Part shown: piece after piece, positions 40,257-49,750 of the stretch
Numbering within the stretch: position 1 is the stretch's first letter
How the letters are laid out: the number at the start of each line of letters is the position of its first letter
IMG/VR virus record: IMGVR_UViG_3300032315_000895
Span: 1 to 50,243 of that record
Strand: one strand, 5' to 3'
DNA length: 50,243 bases
Origin: a virus
Notes under the pieces: model-generated
The model's input: the letters and a program-made list of their open reading frames with translations, nothing else
What the model was told of the DNA's origin: nothing
Databases searched by the model: none
Made by a program: the position numbers and the translations under genes

Positions 40257-41132
40257 ATGGCAGTCGTTTCAACGAGAGAGATGTTCCGTGGCCGATCGCG
40301 GTCAGCGACGTTCGGAGACGTGCCGACGTACACTCGCGTGTGGATGGTCACCGTCGACGACGCCGCGAATGCGTACCAGGAAATCAGCGCTGCCCCTGGA
40401 GTCGCGTGGCTTGAAAACCACCCTGAGGATGAGAATGCTTTCCTCACGGATTCGAGCGTTCAGCAGGAAGGCGACTCGCCGTTTCACTACCGAGTCACGT
40501 TCACCTACAAGGGTCTCAAGCCCGACGAGGCCAATCCGATCCCGACCGATCGACCGGCGCAGTTTTCCTTCTCAGGTTCTCTCGCCTCGGCCCCTTGCTT
40601 CTGGCACTACCCAAACCCGGGCGATAATTCTGCTTCGTCTAGGCGGATCATCATTAACACTGCCGGTGACCCCATCGGCGGCCTAGACCGGGACGAGGGT
40701 GAGTTTACGGTCTCGATCACCAAGAACACTCTCCCTCCCTTCCCATACGCCAAGGCACAGAACTACGTCGGCGCGGTCAACAGCGACTCATGGAGCGGTG
40801 GCGTTGCCGGGACGTGGAAGTGCATGTCAATCACCGGTAATCGGAAGATCGAAGAGGTCAACGGAACTCAGTTCGTCTACTACGAAGTGAGCACGACACT
40901 TGCCTACCGTGGCACGGGATGGGACCTCCAGACCTGGGACGTTGGGTTCAACGAGATCGTTGGCGGCCAGCGGAAAAAGATCATGGCCGGCAGCGAGCCG
41001 GTGAGCGAGCCGGCGGCGTTAAGCAGCGGCAGGGCCAAGGCCCCGGGCCAGCCCCCAGACATGCTGATGTTTCGCATCTACAAGTCTTTGCCTTTCCTTG
41101 AAACGTTCCCAGTTATACCGGATACGGTATGA
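40257..41132 (+). CDS. Distal tail / tail-tip protein (unassigned)
   Basis: A 291-residue protein following the tape measure, the usual place of distal tail proteins. It is beta-rich, with Y-T-R-V-W-M-V-T-V-D-D, F-H-Y-R-V-T-F-T-Y-K-G, F-V-Y-Y-E-V-S-T-T-L-A-Y-R-G-T-G-W and W-D-V-G-F-N-E-I. The C-terminus is rich in Ala/Pro/Gly before M-L-M-F-R-I-Y-K-S-L-P-F. No catalytic motif is evident. A structural role at the tail tip is inferred from position. Confidence 0.6.
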   Translation: MAVVSTREMFRGRSRSATFGDVPTYTRVWMVTVDDAANAYQEISAAPGVAWLENHPEDENAFLTDSSVQQEGDSPFHYRVTFTYKGLKPDEANPIPTDRPAQFSFSGSLASAPCFWHYPNPGDNSASSRRIIINTAGDPIGGLDRDEGEFTVSITKNTLPPFPYAKAQNYVGAVNSDSWSGGVAGTWKCMSITGNRKIEEVNGTQFVYYEVSTTLAYRGTGWDLQTWDVGFNEIVGGQRKKIMAGSEPVSEPAALSSGRAKAPGQPPDMLMFRIYKSLPFLETFPVIPDTV

Positions 41133-41521
41133 GTTCAGGCAGCTACAGATCGAGCGGCAACTGGGGCACGAAGGCCGTTCAGTTCACGCTTCAGGATGCA
41201 GAGCGAATCGCCGCTGCGGTGCAGTCGTCGGAGCGAGGGCGGCGAGGGCGAAAGCCGAGCACGCTGCCGAGGGCGGCGGGCGGCGGCGGACAGGCTTCCG
41301 GAGGCGGCGTGACATTCGCAACGTTTGGCGGCTCGTGGTTTAAGGGCACCTACAAGACGATCACGCTGCTTCCTGGAACCGCAACGGCGTCTGCTTACAA
41401 TTCCCTGTCGAACATCGCAGGCACCGGCGCTGGAAGGAATTGCACGGTCTCCGTGTTTCCGGGCCCCGGCCCAAGCGGAGAAGAGGACGAGTACCGCCTA
41501 GTCTCTGCGGAGTGTTCGTGA
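41129..41521 (+). CDS. Small tail-tip protein of unknown function
   Basis: A 130-residue protein in ATGA overlap with the previous gene. It has a basic central stretch (R-G-R-R-G-R-K-P), a Gly-rich linker, then a beta-like domain with F-A-T-F-G-G-S-W-F-K-G-T-Y-K-T-I-T-L-L-P and a C-terminal E-E-D-E-Y-R-L-V-S-A-E-C-S. It lies between the tail-tip protein and the giant fibre, so a structural linker is plausible. No family is recognised. Confidence 0.55.
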   Translation: MSSGSYRSSGNWGTKAVQFTLQDAERIAAAVQSSERGRRGRKPSTLPRAAGGGGQASGGGVTFATFGGSWFKGTYKTITLLPGTATASAYNSLSNIAGTGAGRNCTVSVFPGPGPSGEEDEYRLVSAECS

Positions 41522-41522
41522 A

Positions 41523-44500
41523 ATGAACGGGCTCGGGATTGGAGACTGCCTGAAGCGGTTTCTTTGCTGCTTTCCACGGGTTTACGCGTGGTTCCTGTAT
41601 CATCGCCCTGGCCTTCAGAAGACCGCCGGCAACGATAATTTAGAGGCCGGCGACAACTGCGGCACGCTTCCGCCAATATCTGGCTATGGAATTGTCGGGC
41701 CAGTCGAGTCCCAGGAGGAATGGGAGTATGTTGCCGGCTGCGGGGCGAGAGCATACGGAATAAAAAGCGACGGATCGCTTTGGGGGTGGGGCACCGGAGC
41801 CCTCGGAGACGGCACCTCCTCCGGCAGCGCAGTTCCAGTGTTCATTCACCAAGGCCCCTGGAAGATGGTTTCGACGAGCGCCAACAACGCAACGCTTGCC
41901 ATCAAAGAAGACGGGACCATGTGGTCATGGGGAGATAATAGTGCCGGCCAGTTGGGCCTCGGAAGACGGGGCTCTCCGCCGGGGACATCTGCCCCCAAGG
42001 CGAGGCTGTCCTCGTCGATAGCGCGAGTTGATTGCAGCGATGGAGGGATGTATTCAAAAACTCCTTCGGTTTCTTTTTTTTATAAGAGCAGCGAGCACCC
42101 TGTCTACTGGGACGAAGCCCCTGGACCCGGCAGCGGCGTCGTGGCAGAGGCCGTCATGGATTACTCGCTCAAAGACTACCGGATTAACGTCGATGCTTCC
42201 GGGAGTGGGTACACAAGCATTCCTCTCGTTCGCGCAGTCGAGCAGCAATCACCTCCAAAAGAAGAGGCATCAGTCAGCCTTACTGTCCGCTTCCAGGTGG
42301 TCTCCGTAGAAGTGCAGGCTGGCGGCTCAGGGTACTCGACGCCTCCAGTTGTGACAGTCCCAGGAGTTTCTGGTTTTCAGGCAACGGCAGTAATTTCAGG
42401 CGGCACGATAACGGCGATAGAAATTCAATCGCCGGGATTTGTTCAGTTCTCGTCAACCGGCGACAGCGGGGGGCAAAGAACGCTCCCAGTCGTAATCGCG
42501 GGGGCGGGGGTCGGGGCCTCAGCGCTCGCAAAGCTGGGGAACGGTTATATAGTCGAAGGAAACGTCTCGGCTTCAGGCAGCGGATACCGGGCTCCAATTT
42601 CTCTTGAGGTCCCCGGAAGCGGGAGAGTTTCCGTCCGGTCGACCGGCAAGGTTGTTGGCGTAAAGATTTACAACGGCGGCAGCGGTTACACAAATAGCAG
42701 CACGAAGGTACTTTCAGTCCGATTCAATCGTGATCCCCAGGACGAATTCACCTGGGGAAACTCTGCTTCGGGCACTCCCGCACTTGTCCCGGCCCAGGCG
42801 ACAGTCGAGTGGGAAGGCGATCTATCTTCATACCTTGCCGACCCATTTTTTACGGGTCGAGACGGAAGGATTCTCGGCTTCTCCTTCGCCTATACCGCCC
42901 CGACGAACTTGGTTTCACTTGAGGCGAGGATCGTCGGCGGCGGACTCTCGTGGGAAGACGGAATTCCCGTCTCCTACTCGGGGGGCAGGCTGAGCTACGA
43001 CGGCTCTTCTGAAGTCGGCTTTTATACCGCCCCGTACATTGCGATGAAGATTTCGATTTCGACAACAGCTAACACATCTTTTGGCCCGTTCCGGCCGATC
43101 TTGAGGTACGAAAGCGACGACGACCCCCGCAAGGCGATAGCCGATGCGTGGGACGTGGAGTACAGCGGCGGTAGACAAATTTTGCACCCCTACTTCTGCA
43201 ATCCTTATCCATGCGAACGAGAGACGATCACAAAAGAGACCGGAGACCTTGTTGAGTTTGTCAACAGCCTCAAGGGTGAGGTTTATCCAGGCTCTGTCGT
43301 TGCAACAAGTTCGATGGACTACTCTTGGAACTCCTGGTACTACGGCGACCAATTCTACTCAAACATTGCTGGAGAGCCGGAACTGGTCGTCAGTCCGGAG
43401 GGCGCTGAGTTCGAGCTTTTCGACGTTTTTGACGGGAGGGCTTTTTTTAACCAGACGAGCACTGGCGGGGAGTACAGGCGAGCCTCATCGTCCGACCTGC
43501 CTGCCCCGCCGCCGTTTGTCGACCCTTGCGGGCGATCAATTACTTACTCCGGGCACAAAAGAATTACTGTTGACTATGAAAATATTAGCGTAACGCTTAC
43601 CGGCCACAGCGTAGAACCATATTTTATTGCAAGGTCCATATCGCTGCCGCAGGGGGCATTCCCATATCCTAAATCATCCGCCGGGCGGGCGTTTTTTGCA
43701 TTTGGAGAAGGGCGAGAGCAGGGCTGCTTTTCGGTGGGGCTCAGCGGATTGCAGGTCCACAGAGTCGGGGGCTATTGGGTCAAAGAGCCTAGCGTCACAG
43801 CACCCTACGGCCTGTCAGGCGGCGGCAGCCCGATCCCTCAGCAAATTCCAGGACAGTGGTCTCACTGTGAGGCAGACCAACTTTCTGCGGTATCGTCTTC
43901 GGGAATTGTTTACAGGTGGAATTCAACAGTCCCGCAGCCTGAAGACATGGGTCGCCCGGCAGAGATAAACGTTTCGTGGAATAAAGACAGCGTTCCATCT
44001 CGCGACCGAGCGGTCAGGTCTGAGTACGAAATTCGCGGTTTTCGTAGCGGCTTCTTCAGTTCTGAACTCGATCAAAGATTTTTCACCATGTCGCCCCCGC
44101 AGGCGATCAACGGAGCGGCAGCGGCCATAGAAAGAACGAAGAGGCTGTGCTACGAGTACAGGTTCTTCCCGGATGAACTGCCAAACGACTACTTCTACTT
44201 CATTAGCACAAAATCCAGCGACGAGAAGGACGGAGTCGACGGCGAAGCCCAAGTGATGTTCAACAAGAGGCCAACCGCCGATTGCTTTATGAATGATTTC
44301 TCGACTCCCCCTCTGACCGTCTACTCTACAGGAGCCGGCTATCGCTCGCCCCCGGAAATACTTTTCTCTCGCGGAGGTGACCCGCTCGTTGAAGTGACAA
44401 CCTCTCTGGCGGAGGTTCCCGCCTTTTTAGAGACCCGCTCAAATTACGCATTAGCGGAAGGCGGCGAACTATGGCATCTCGGCGGCGGCTGGAGAGTAGT

Positions 44501-47500
44501 CGACTTTGATTACAAAATAGTCGCAAGAAAAGCTGCCTTTGAATCATCTCCACTGTACGACTCATTTTTTATTCTAGCATCCACGTCGGACGTGGTGGAG
44601 AGCGATAGTGAAGGCAACGAGACTATATGGAAAAACGTGTCTCCATACTTTTGGTGGAATAGTTATAACTATTATTCGACGCTCTCCCCGGCTTGCATGA
44701 CAAAAAGTCCAGTGAACCACGAAACGGTTGAGTCGGTGGACGCTGTTGTCGGGTACGTTATCGTTTTCGACGACGGCGGAAGCGGCTTTGATAATTATAG
44801 CCAATGGACAATCAGAGTAACTCTGCCGCAGCAACTCTCTTTGGCCGCCGCGTTCTCCGCCTACAGTGTTCTTAATTACACTGCGGAGAGAACCATTTTC
44901 GGAAGCAACTCTCCGCCGTTTCCCTCATTTCCTGACGAGAAGGGGTACAAACTTTCTAAATGGGTTTACGATGAGAGACGCCGTGTCAACTCGTGTACGG
45001 GGACGTCCGCGTGGGACGGTGGCCCCGGGCCGGAGCAAAGTCAGTTCAACATTCCAGGGGCGGACTTGCGCATTCCGAGTTCCTGTAGCCACACGACGGA
45101 GTATGTGATTAAAAGAAGCCAGGGCAACGTCACTTCGCACCAGTCAAGTCCGTGGATGGGTTCGCTTATCCCCCCGACCGGCCTCGCTCCGGGAATTCTG
45201 TACTTTAATTCTATAAGCGACTTAAACGATGAGCCTACCGTCGAGTTTTTGTGTACCAGCGGCTCGGAGTCTTACGAGTCGCTGCCGTCATACCGAGTGA
45301 TTCCAGTGACGGGGTATTTGCAGTCGCTGGGCGGGCAGCAAAAAGTCGACGGCTCGTGGTCTGACTTTGAAATTGAGTCTGGTGCCAGAAAACTTTACAA
45401 GGCATCGTTTCCTACATACACCGGAATCGCGGCCCCTGGCGACGAGGCGGAGTTTGTCAAGACGAACCATGACGTCGGGCTAAAGGAGGACGGCTCGCTG
45501 TGGAGACTAGGGACTCCCGGGGTGAGCCCGTCCCGGGTGATGGGGAACTTGGAACTGAAGGTCGTCTCGCCCGGCAGTGGGTACACGTCGCCGCCAACGG
45601 CCGAGGTCTCGCCCCAGCTATCCGGAGTAGCTACAGCCACGGCGACATTCAACGGGAAGATCGTGGCAGTTGGCATCGACAATCAAGGCGCCGGGTACAG
45701 AACCCCGCCGCAACTCACAGTCTCCGGCGGCGCTCAGCTTCAGGCAGTCATCCTGGGTCCAGTCGACTCCGTGACGGTCACCAACGGTGGGTCGGGGTAC
45801 AAAAACCCGCCACGGGTGATTTTCTCGACCCCTGGAGCTTCCGCTTCGGGGAAAGCCTCTATGAATGGCAGCGTCGCATCCGTGAGGGTTGTCGACGGCG
45901 GTGAGGGCTACTCTGATCCTCCGACGATCTCGATGGGAGGAAACGCAACCGCGACCGCAACGATCAAGGGATACATCCAGAGTGTCATTGTCAACGAAGG
46001 CGGACTATATTCTTCAGCCCCGTCGGTCAACTTCTCTGGCGGCGGAGGCTCCGGCGCGACCGCCGTCGCCGTGATGGCTAGATCAGGAAACTCTCTCAAG
46101 GTTTCGTCCGTCGTAGTGACGAACACCGGCAGCAACTACACGTCATCTCCGGCCGTGAGCTTTTCGGGCGACGGGTCTGGAGGCGCAGCCACGGCCGTCC
46201 TGAACGCATCCGTCGACAGCGTGTCTCTGACGTCAGGCGGCAGCGGTTACGGAGACCACCCGACGGTCACGGCCGACGGCGCGGCAAGAACTCAGGCCAA
46301 GATTGCCGCAACGTGCTCGCTGGAGGTCGACTCAGTTTCTGTCGTGAACGGTGGTTCGTATAGGTCTGCTCCGACGGCCTCATTTGAGCCTGTCGGAGAG
46401 ATTTCGTCCGTCAGCCTCACGTCAGGCGGCGACGGATACTCTTCTGCCCCGGAAGTCAAAATCCTTGGCGGCCTGGGCTCCGGGGCGGAGGCGGCCTGCA
46501 CGATATCCGCCTCGATTCAGGGCTTCGCAATTACGAACAGAGGCAGAGGATACCTCTACCCGCCATACGTCCTGATAAATGGTGGACGGCGTCCCAAGCA
46601 AAGCACGCAAGCGAAGGCGACGGCCGTACTTGCGGGCGGGTCCATTGCCTCAATCTCCGTCGACGGAGGAGGCAGCGGATACTACGGGCAGCCAACGGTG
46701 GCATTTAAGTTTCCTGAGTCGGCAATCGCGAACTCTTCCGTGTCGAGCGGCTCCGTGTCCGGAGTTCAGGTCCTTTCCGGTGGATGCTACTACACTGATC
46801 CGCCGCAGGTTGTATTTGAGGGTACAGGGACAGGCGCGGCAGCAACCGCGCAGGTGCAGGACGGCGTCGTCACGTCCGTCAGCATTACGAGCGGCGGAAG
46901 CGGATACTCGACGCCCCCCAGGGTCAGTTTCTTTGTACCCAAAGGCGGCGGCGGCGCGGCGGCGGCGGCCGTGCTGTCGGGCGTGGTTGATTCAATCAGC
47001 CTCGTCTCTTGCGGCGTCAACTACGACCAGGACGCCTTGCCAGAGGTTCTCTTTATCGGCGGAGGCGGCTCCGGCGCGTCTGCATCGCTGTCTGTTGCAA
47101 AGTCTGGCTCCGGAGGAAATGCAACGACAACGATCAACGGCTCTGTCATCTACGCGAAAATCGTCAGCCAAGGCTCTGGATACCAGGACGAGCCGGCGGT
47201 TGGGGTCTCTGATTCAACAAACTTTATCATTCAAAAGGCAGCCCAGGAACTGGCTGATGGATTGATTGACCAAGATTCGCATGACGAGATTGTCGACGCG
47301 TCGCGAGCCGTTATCCGAGCAGGCGTTGCCGGGTCCGTCTCGGGAGTGACGATACAAAACGCGGGCCAGAACTACGTCCACGCCTCCGGGAGGTTCCACA
47401 ACCAGCACGGCGAAAGAAAGCCGTCGGACGTGGCGTTCAGGGGGCCGAGACTGGGAACCTTTGAATCGCTTTCATTTGCAAGTACGCAGGCGTCGACTTC

Positions 47501-48719
47501 AACGAACGCTAGGGGCGGCGGGGAAGTAACGGCGGTGCCCTCGCCGGGAGGAGAGTCTTTTACGAAAAGGCCTACAGTTCATTTCTGCGACACGATCGGC
47601 GTTTCCTTGTCGACCAGGGCAAGAGTTTCGAGCGTGGGCGTGATCAAGGGAGACCGCCTAGATTCACAGGGGTATTCCCTTTCGACGGTTTTCCCTTGGT
47701 ACGGAATTAATGGGTGGCCGTTTAAATTCGAGTCATCTCCTAGCCTGCCGTTTAACTCGAACTACGGGAGCTTTAATGTATGCGCGCAACCCAACCCCGG
47801 CGCAAGAAATAAGGCAGGGAGCCCAGTTAAGGGAGTCGTGCATCCATACGATTTCACTTGCTCAGCCATCCGGGCCGCTACGTTTTCCGGAAAGTTCGTT
47901 AGATTCCCGACGATTGGCGTGGAGTCCAGCTTGGGGGCCAGGGAACTGTGGCAAATGACTGGAGGAGGGGAAATAATGCACTATCAAGACGTCCCACTGC
48001 CGGGCCAGCAAAAGCATTCCGGCGACATCCAGGTCATAGTGCTTGATCCAGGTGTCGCTGAAGTCTTGTCTCCTCAGTTTCAGGTATCCATCTCGGGCGG
48101 CGCGGTTGTGTCGGTTTCCGCAAGCGGGCCGGCGAGGTTCGACGGGATATGGGGAGCCGGAGAACTTGTCGTCCACGGTGGCGGAGGCAGCGGTGCTAGG
48201 CTCTCTCTCTCTGTTTCAAGCGAATCGATGAATGTGTACGTTTTGGACGGAGGAAGCGGGTACACATCTGCCCCGAGCATAAAGTGGGTTTTGCCGCAAC
48301 AGGCATACGGCTTCAGGATGCCAGATCAATCTTCACCGTATCCGGCAGACGACTCAAAATGGAAGACTCGGCGCCCGGCAGATGGCTACCTTTCAATAGG
48401 AGATCGACGAATTGAGTATGTCATCGGCTCGACCGATGGCGGGTATGTTTCAATTAACGATAACGATCCGTTCGGAGGAACTGGTCTCTACGCTTTCTAT
48501 AAAGACGGCTTCGTCTCCGACGCTTCGCTCCTGGACGCAGGGTACTTCACGCAAAACTTTGACGGACCGGCATTTCTCAAGCATTACACTTCTCCCCCGG
48601 CAGTGACATTGTACGGAGGCTCTCCAGACGAGCAGGCGACCGTGCAGGCACCGGTCGTGCAATGGACAGACAAGTTCTCCGGCAAGGATGGGCTTTGCGT
48701 GGCTGTCCGACAAACATGA
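41523..48719 (+). CDS. Giant tail fibre/tip protein with RCC1-like and GSGY repeats
   Basis: 2398 residues. The N-terminal 50 residues include a Cys-rich hydrophobic segment (C-L-K-R-F-L-C-C-F). Residues about 65-145 contain RCC1-like blades (D-G-S-L-W-G-W-G-T-G-A-L-G-D-G, D-G-T-M-W-S-W-G-D-N-S-A-G-Q-L-G-L-G). Isolated blades recur later (about 990 and 1320, D-G-S-L-W-R-L-G). G-S-G-Y-x-x-P-P-x-V repeats occur at about 215-400 and form a dense block at about 1345-1895, with further single copies near the C-terminus (about 2240). The large middle is Tyr/Ser-rich and unassigned. It lies at the end of the tail operon and is probably the central fibre or host-recognition spike. No peptidase or glycosidase motif was found. 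Confidence 0.75.
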   Translation: MNGLGIGDCLKRFLCCFPRVYAWFLYHRPGLQKTAGNDNLEAGDNCGTLPPISGYGIVGPVESQEEWEYVAGCGARAYGIKSDGSLWGWGTGALGDGTSSGSAVPVFIHQGPWKMVSTSANNATLAIKEDGTMWSWGDNSAGQLGLGRRGSPPGTSAPKARLSSSIARVDCSDGGMYSKTPSVSFFYKSSEHPVYWDEAPGPGSGVVAEAVMDYSLKDYRINVDASGSGYTSIPLVRAVEQQSPPKEEASVSLTVRFQVVSVEVQAGGSGYSTPPVVTVPGVSGFQATAVISGGTITAIEIQSPGFVQFSSTGDSGGQRTLPVVIAGAGVGASALAKLGNGYIVEGNVSASGSGYRAPISLEVPGSGRVSVRSTGKVVGVKIYNGGSGYTNSSTKVLSVRFNRDPQDEFTWGNSASGTPALVPAQATVEWEGDLSSYLADPFFTGRDGRILGFSFAYTAPTNLVSLEARIVGGGLSWEDGIPVSYSGGRLSYDGSSEVGFYTAPYIAMKISISTTANTSFGPFRPILRYESDDDPRKAIADAWDVEYSGGRQILHPYFCNPYPCERETITKETGDLVEFVNSLKGEVYPGSVVATSSMDYSWNSWYYGDQFYSNIAGEPELVVSPEGAEFELFDVFDGRAFFNQTSTGGEYRRASSSDLPAPPPFVDPCGRSITYSGHKRITVDYENISVTLTGHSVEPYFIARSISLPQGAFPYPKSSAGRAFFAFGEGREQGCFSVGLSGLQVHRVGGYWVKEPSVTAPYGLSGGGSPIPQQIPGQWSHCEADQLSAVSSSGIVYRWNSTVPQPEDMGRPAEINVSWNKDSVPSRDRAVRSEYEIRGFRSGFFSSELDQRFFTMSPPQAINGAAAAIERTKRLCYEYRFFPDELPNDYFYFISTKSSDEKDGVDGEAQVMFNKRPTADCFMNDFSTPPLTVYSTGAGYRSPPEILFSRGGDPLVEVTTSLAEVPAFLETRSNYALAEGGELWHLGGGWRVVDFDYKIVARKAAFESSPLYDSFFILASTSDVVESDSEGNETIWKNVSPYFWWNSYNYYSTLSPACMTKSPVNHETVESVDAVVGYVIVFDDGGSGFDNYSQWTIRVTLPQQLSLAAAFSAYSVLNYTAERTIFGSNSPPFPSFPDEKGYKLSKWVYDERRRVNSCTGTSAWDGGPGPEQSQFNIPGADLRIPSSCSHTTEYVIKRSQGNVTSHQSSPWMGSLIPPTGLAPGILYFNSISDLNDEPTVEFLCTSGSESYESLPSYRVIPVTGYLQSLGGQQKVDGSWSDFEIESGARKLYKASFPTYTGIAAPGDEAEFVKTNHDVGLKEDGSLWRLGTPGVSPSRVMGNLELKVVSPGSGYTSPPTAEVSPQLSGVATATATFNGKIVAVGIDNQGAGYRTPPQLTVSGGAQLQAVILGPVDSVTVTNGGSGYKNPPRVIFSTPGASASGKASMNGSVASVRVVDGGEGYSDPPTISMGGNATATATIKGYIQSVIVNEGGLYSSAPSVNFSGGGGSGATAVAVMARSGNSLKVSSVVVTNTGSNYTSSPAVSFSGDGSGGAATAVLNASVDSVSLTSGGSGYGDHPTVTADGAARTQAKIAATCSLEVDSVSVVNGGSYRSAPTASFEPVGEISSVSLTSGGDGYSSAPEVKILGGLGSGAEAACTISASIQGFAITNRGRGYLYPPYVLINGGRRPKQSTQAKATAVLAGGSIASISVDGGGSGYYGQPTVAFKFPESAIANSSVSSGSVSGVQVLSGGCYYTDPPQVVFEGTGTGAAATAQVQDGVVTSVSITSGGSGYSTPPRVSFFVPKGGGGAAAAAVLSGVVDSISLVSCGVNYDQDALPEVLFIGGGGSGASASLSVAKSGSGGNATTTINGSVIYAKIVSQGSGYQDEPAVGVSDSTNFIIQKAAQELADGLIDQDSHDEIVDASRAVIRAGVAGSVSGVTIQNAGQNYVHASGRFHNQHGERKPSDVAFRGPRLGTFESLSFASTQASTSTNARGGGEVTAVPSPGGESFTKRPTVHFCDTIGVSLSTRARVSSVGVIKGDRLDSQGYSLSTVFPWYGINGWPFKFESSPSLPFNSNYGSFNVCAQPNPGARNKAGSPVKGVVHPYDFTCSAIRAATFSGKFVRFPTIGVESSLGARELWQMTGGGEIMHYQDVPLPGQQKHSGDIQVIVLDPGVAEVLSPQFQVSISGGAVVSVSASGPARFDGIWGAGELVVHGGGGSGARLSLSVSSESMNVYVLDGGSGYTSAPSIKWVLPQQAYGFRMPDQSSPYPADDSKWKTRRPADGYLSIGDRRIEYVIGSTDGGYVSINDNDPFGGTGLYAFYKDGFVSDASLLDAGYFTQNFDGPAFLKHYTSPPAVTLYGGSPDEQATVQAPVVQWTDKFSGKDGLCVAVRQT
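45557..47210 (+). repeat. Block of about 12 GSGY/PP beta-repeats
   Basis: Units of roughly 40-50 codons with V-x-S-V-x-[VI]-x-x-G-G-S-G-Y-x-x-P-P-x-V-x-F-x-G, then a Gly/Ala/Thr stretch (G-S-G-A-x-A-x-A). Units differ substantially, so the block is old rather than freshly expanded. The pattern suggests a beta-helix or beta-prism shaft. Confidence 0.75.
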
Positions 48720-49099
48720 ACCCCTGCCTCCCCGGAACAGCCCTGAAGCAACTCCTGTCCTGGTTCAAGCTCCAGGACGAAGCCGGCTGCCGGTGTGCGT
48801 CCAGGGCCCGAATCATGGACGCTTGGGGGTGTGACGAGACAGAGAGGAGAATGGACGAAGTGGTAGGATGGCTTCGTGAGGCCGCCGCCGCCCGAGGACT
48901 GCCGTTCATCGATTTCGCCGCCAGAGCCGCCGTGAAACTTGCAATCTGGAGAGCGAGGAATGGATCATCACTTCCTGATCAACGGGCAGAGGTGGCTCTG
49001 GAGGTACTCGACGCTCAAGGGCGGAGCGGAGGGCTGGACGGAGTACAGCAAGCACAAGGTGCTGATCCACTCGAAGCTCCGCCGGCGAGCGAGACTTGA
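48716..49099 (+). CDS. Small Cys-containing phage protein (127 aa)
   Basis: The start is ATG 48716, overlapping the giant fibre stop (ATGA). The N-terminal 80 residues contain L-S-W-F-K-L, C-R-C-A-S-R-A-R-I-M-D-A-W-G-C-D and V-V-G-W-L-R-E-A-A-A-A-R-G-L-P-F, a compact Cys/helical unit that I associate with short proteins near phage tail modules. The last 45 residues overlap the next gene for about 140 bases and look less natural, so the true end may be earlier or a small indel may be present. Function is unknown. Confidence 0.6.
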   Translation: MNPCLPGTALKQLLSWFKLQDEAGCRCASRARIMDAWGCDETERRMDEVVGWLREAAAARGLPFIDFAARAAVKLAIWRARNGSSLPDQRAEVALEVLDAQGRSGGLDGVQQAQGADPLEAPPASET

Positions 49100-49247
49100 A
49101 TGCGAATTGCACGAGGGATTGCACGCTGCCCTGGGCGACACGATCAGCGAGTCCTGCGTCGAGCGGACGGCTGCGGACTTGGCAAAAATCCTCTACTCGT
49201 TAGGCTATAGGCTGGATACGCGTACCCACGGAGGGCAACAGCCATGA
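48960..49247 (+). CDS. HExxH (zincin-like) small protein
   Basis: 95 residues from ATG 48960, preceded by GCGAGGA; an upstream ATG at 48939 is less likely. It has H-H-F-L-I-N-G-Q-R-W-L-W-R-Y, then I-H-S-K-L-R-R-R-A-R-L-E-C-E-L-H-E-G-L-H-A-A-L, with the H-E-x-x-H motif of zinc metallopeptidases, and a following S-C-V-E-R-T-A-A-D-L-A helix that could carry the third ligand. Such short H-E-x-x-H proteins accompany many phages; a proteolytic function is not demonstrated. It is coupled to both neighbours by overlaps. Confidence 0.65.
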   Translation: MDHHFLINGQRWLWRYSTLKGGAEGWTEYSKHKVLIHSKLRRRARLECELHEGLHAALGDTISESCVERTAADLAKILYSLGYRLDTRTHGGQQP

Positions 49248-49750
49248 TCGACGACAGGGAGGCGGTGGAGGAATTGGTCGAAGAGATGAAGAGCGACGAC
49301 GTCGTGCCTCGACTCTTCGACTCGCTCGACAATCCGAAGGACATCGTCGGCAGCAACAAGTTGCCGCTTCATCTCTGGCCGATGACGGCCACCGCGATGG
49401 GCTCGATCGCGATGCTCAACGGCGCAATCAAGTATGGTCGAAGCAACTGGCGGGTAGTTGGCATCAAGGCCTCGATCTACGTCGACGCCTGCCAGCGGCA
49501 TCTCTCGCAGTGGTTCGAGGGACACGAGTGCGACGAGGAGGGGGTGCCTCACCTCGCTTCGGCGCTCGCCTGCCTCGCGATCGTTGTCGACGCCCGCGCT
49601 GCCGGGACGCTCAGGGACGATCGGCAGGTCGAGGGCGGATACCGAGAACTCGTTCAGCAACTCACGCCGCATGTTGCCAGGATCAGAGAACTGCATGCAG
49701 ATCGTCCGCCGGCCAAGCAGTGGACGATCCGAGACTCTCCCCCGCCGTGA
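49244..49750 (+). CDS. dATP/dGTP diphosphohydrolase-like protein (DUF5664)
   Basis: A 168-residue protein in ATGA overlap with the preceding gene. The core K-L-P-L-H-L-W-P, A-M-L-N-G-A-I-K-Y-G-R-S-N-W-R, A-S-I-Y-V-D-A-C-Q-R-H-L, H-E-C-D-E-E-G-V-P-H-L-A-S-A-L-A-C-L-A-I-V-V-D-A matches the dATP/dGTP diphosphohydrolase N-terminal family (DUF5664). It has the helical His/Asp/Glu metal site of MazG/HD-like all-alpha nucleotide hydrolases. It probably cleaves purine dNTPs to adjust the nucleotide pool. In some phages this family goes with 2-aminoadenine genomes, but the companion genes are not in this window. Confidence 0.78.
   Translation: MIDDREAVEELVEEMKSDDVVPRLFDSLDNPKDIVGSNKLPLHLWPMTATAMGSIAMLNGAIKYGRSNWRVVGIKASIYVDACQRHLSQWFEGHECDEEGVPHLASALACLAIVVDARAAGTLRDDRQVEGGYRELVQQLTPHVARIRELHADRPPAKQWTIRDSPPP

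Noticed and set aside
45557-47210. CRISPR-like or recent tandem DNA repeat
   Set aside because: The repeats are protein-level and diverged at DNA level, in frame within one gene, with no constant direct repeat and spacer lengths.
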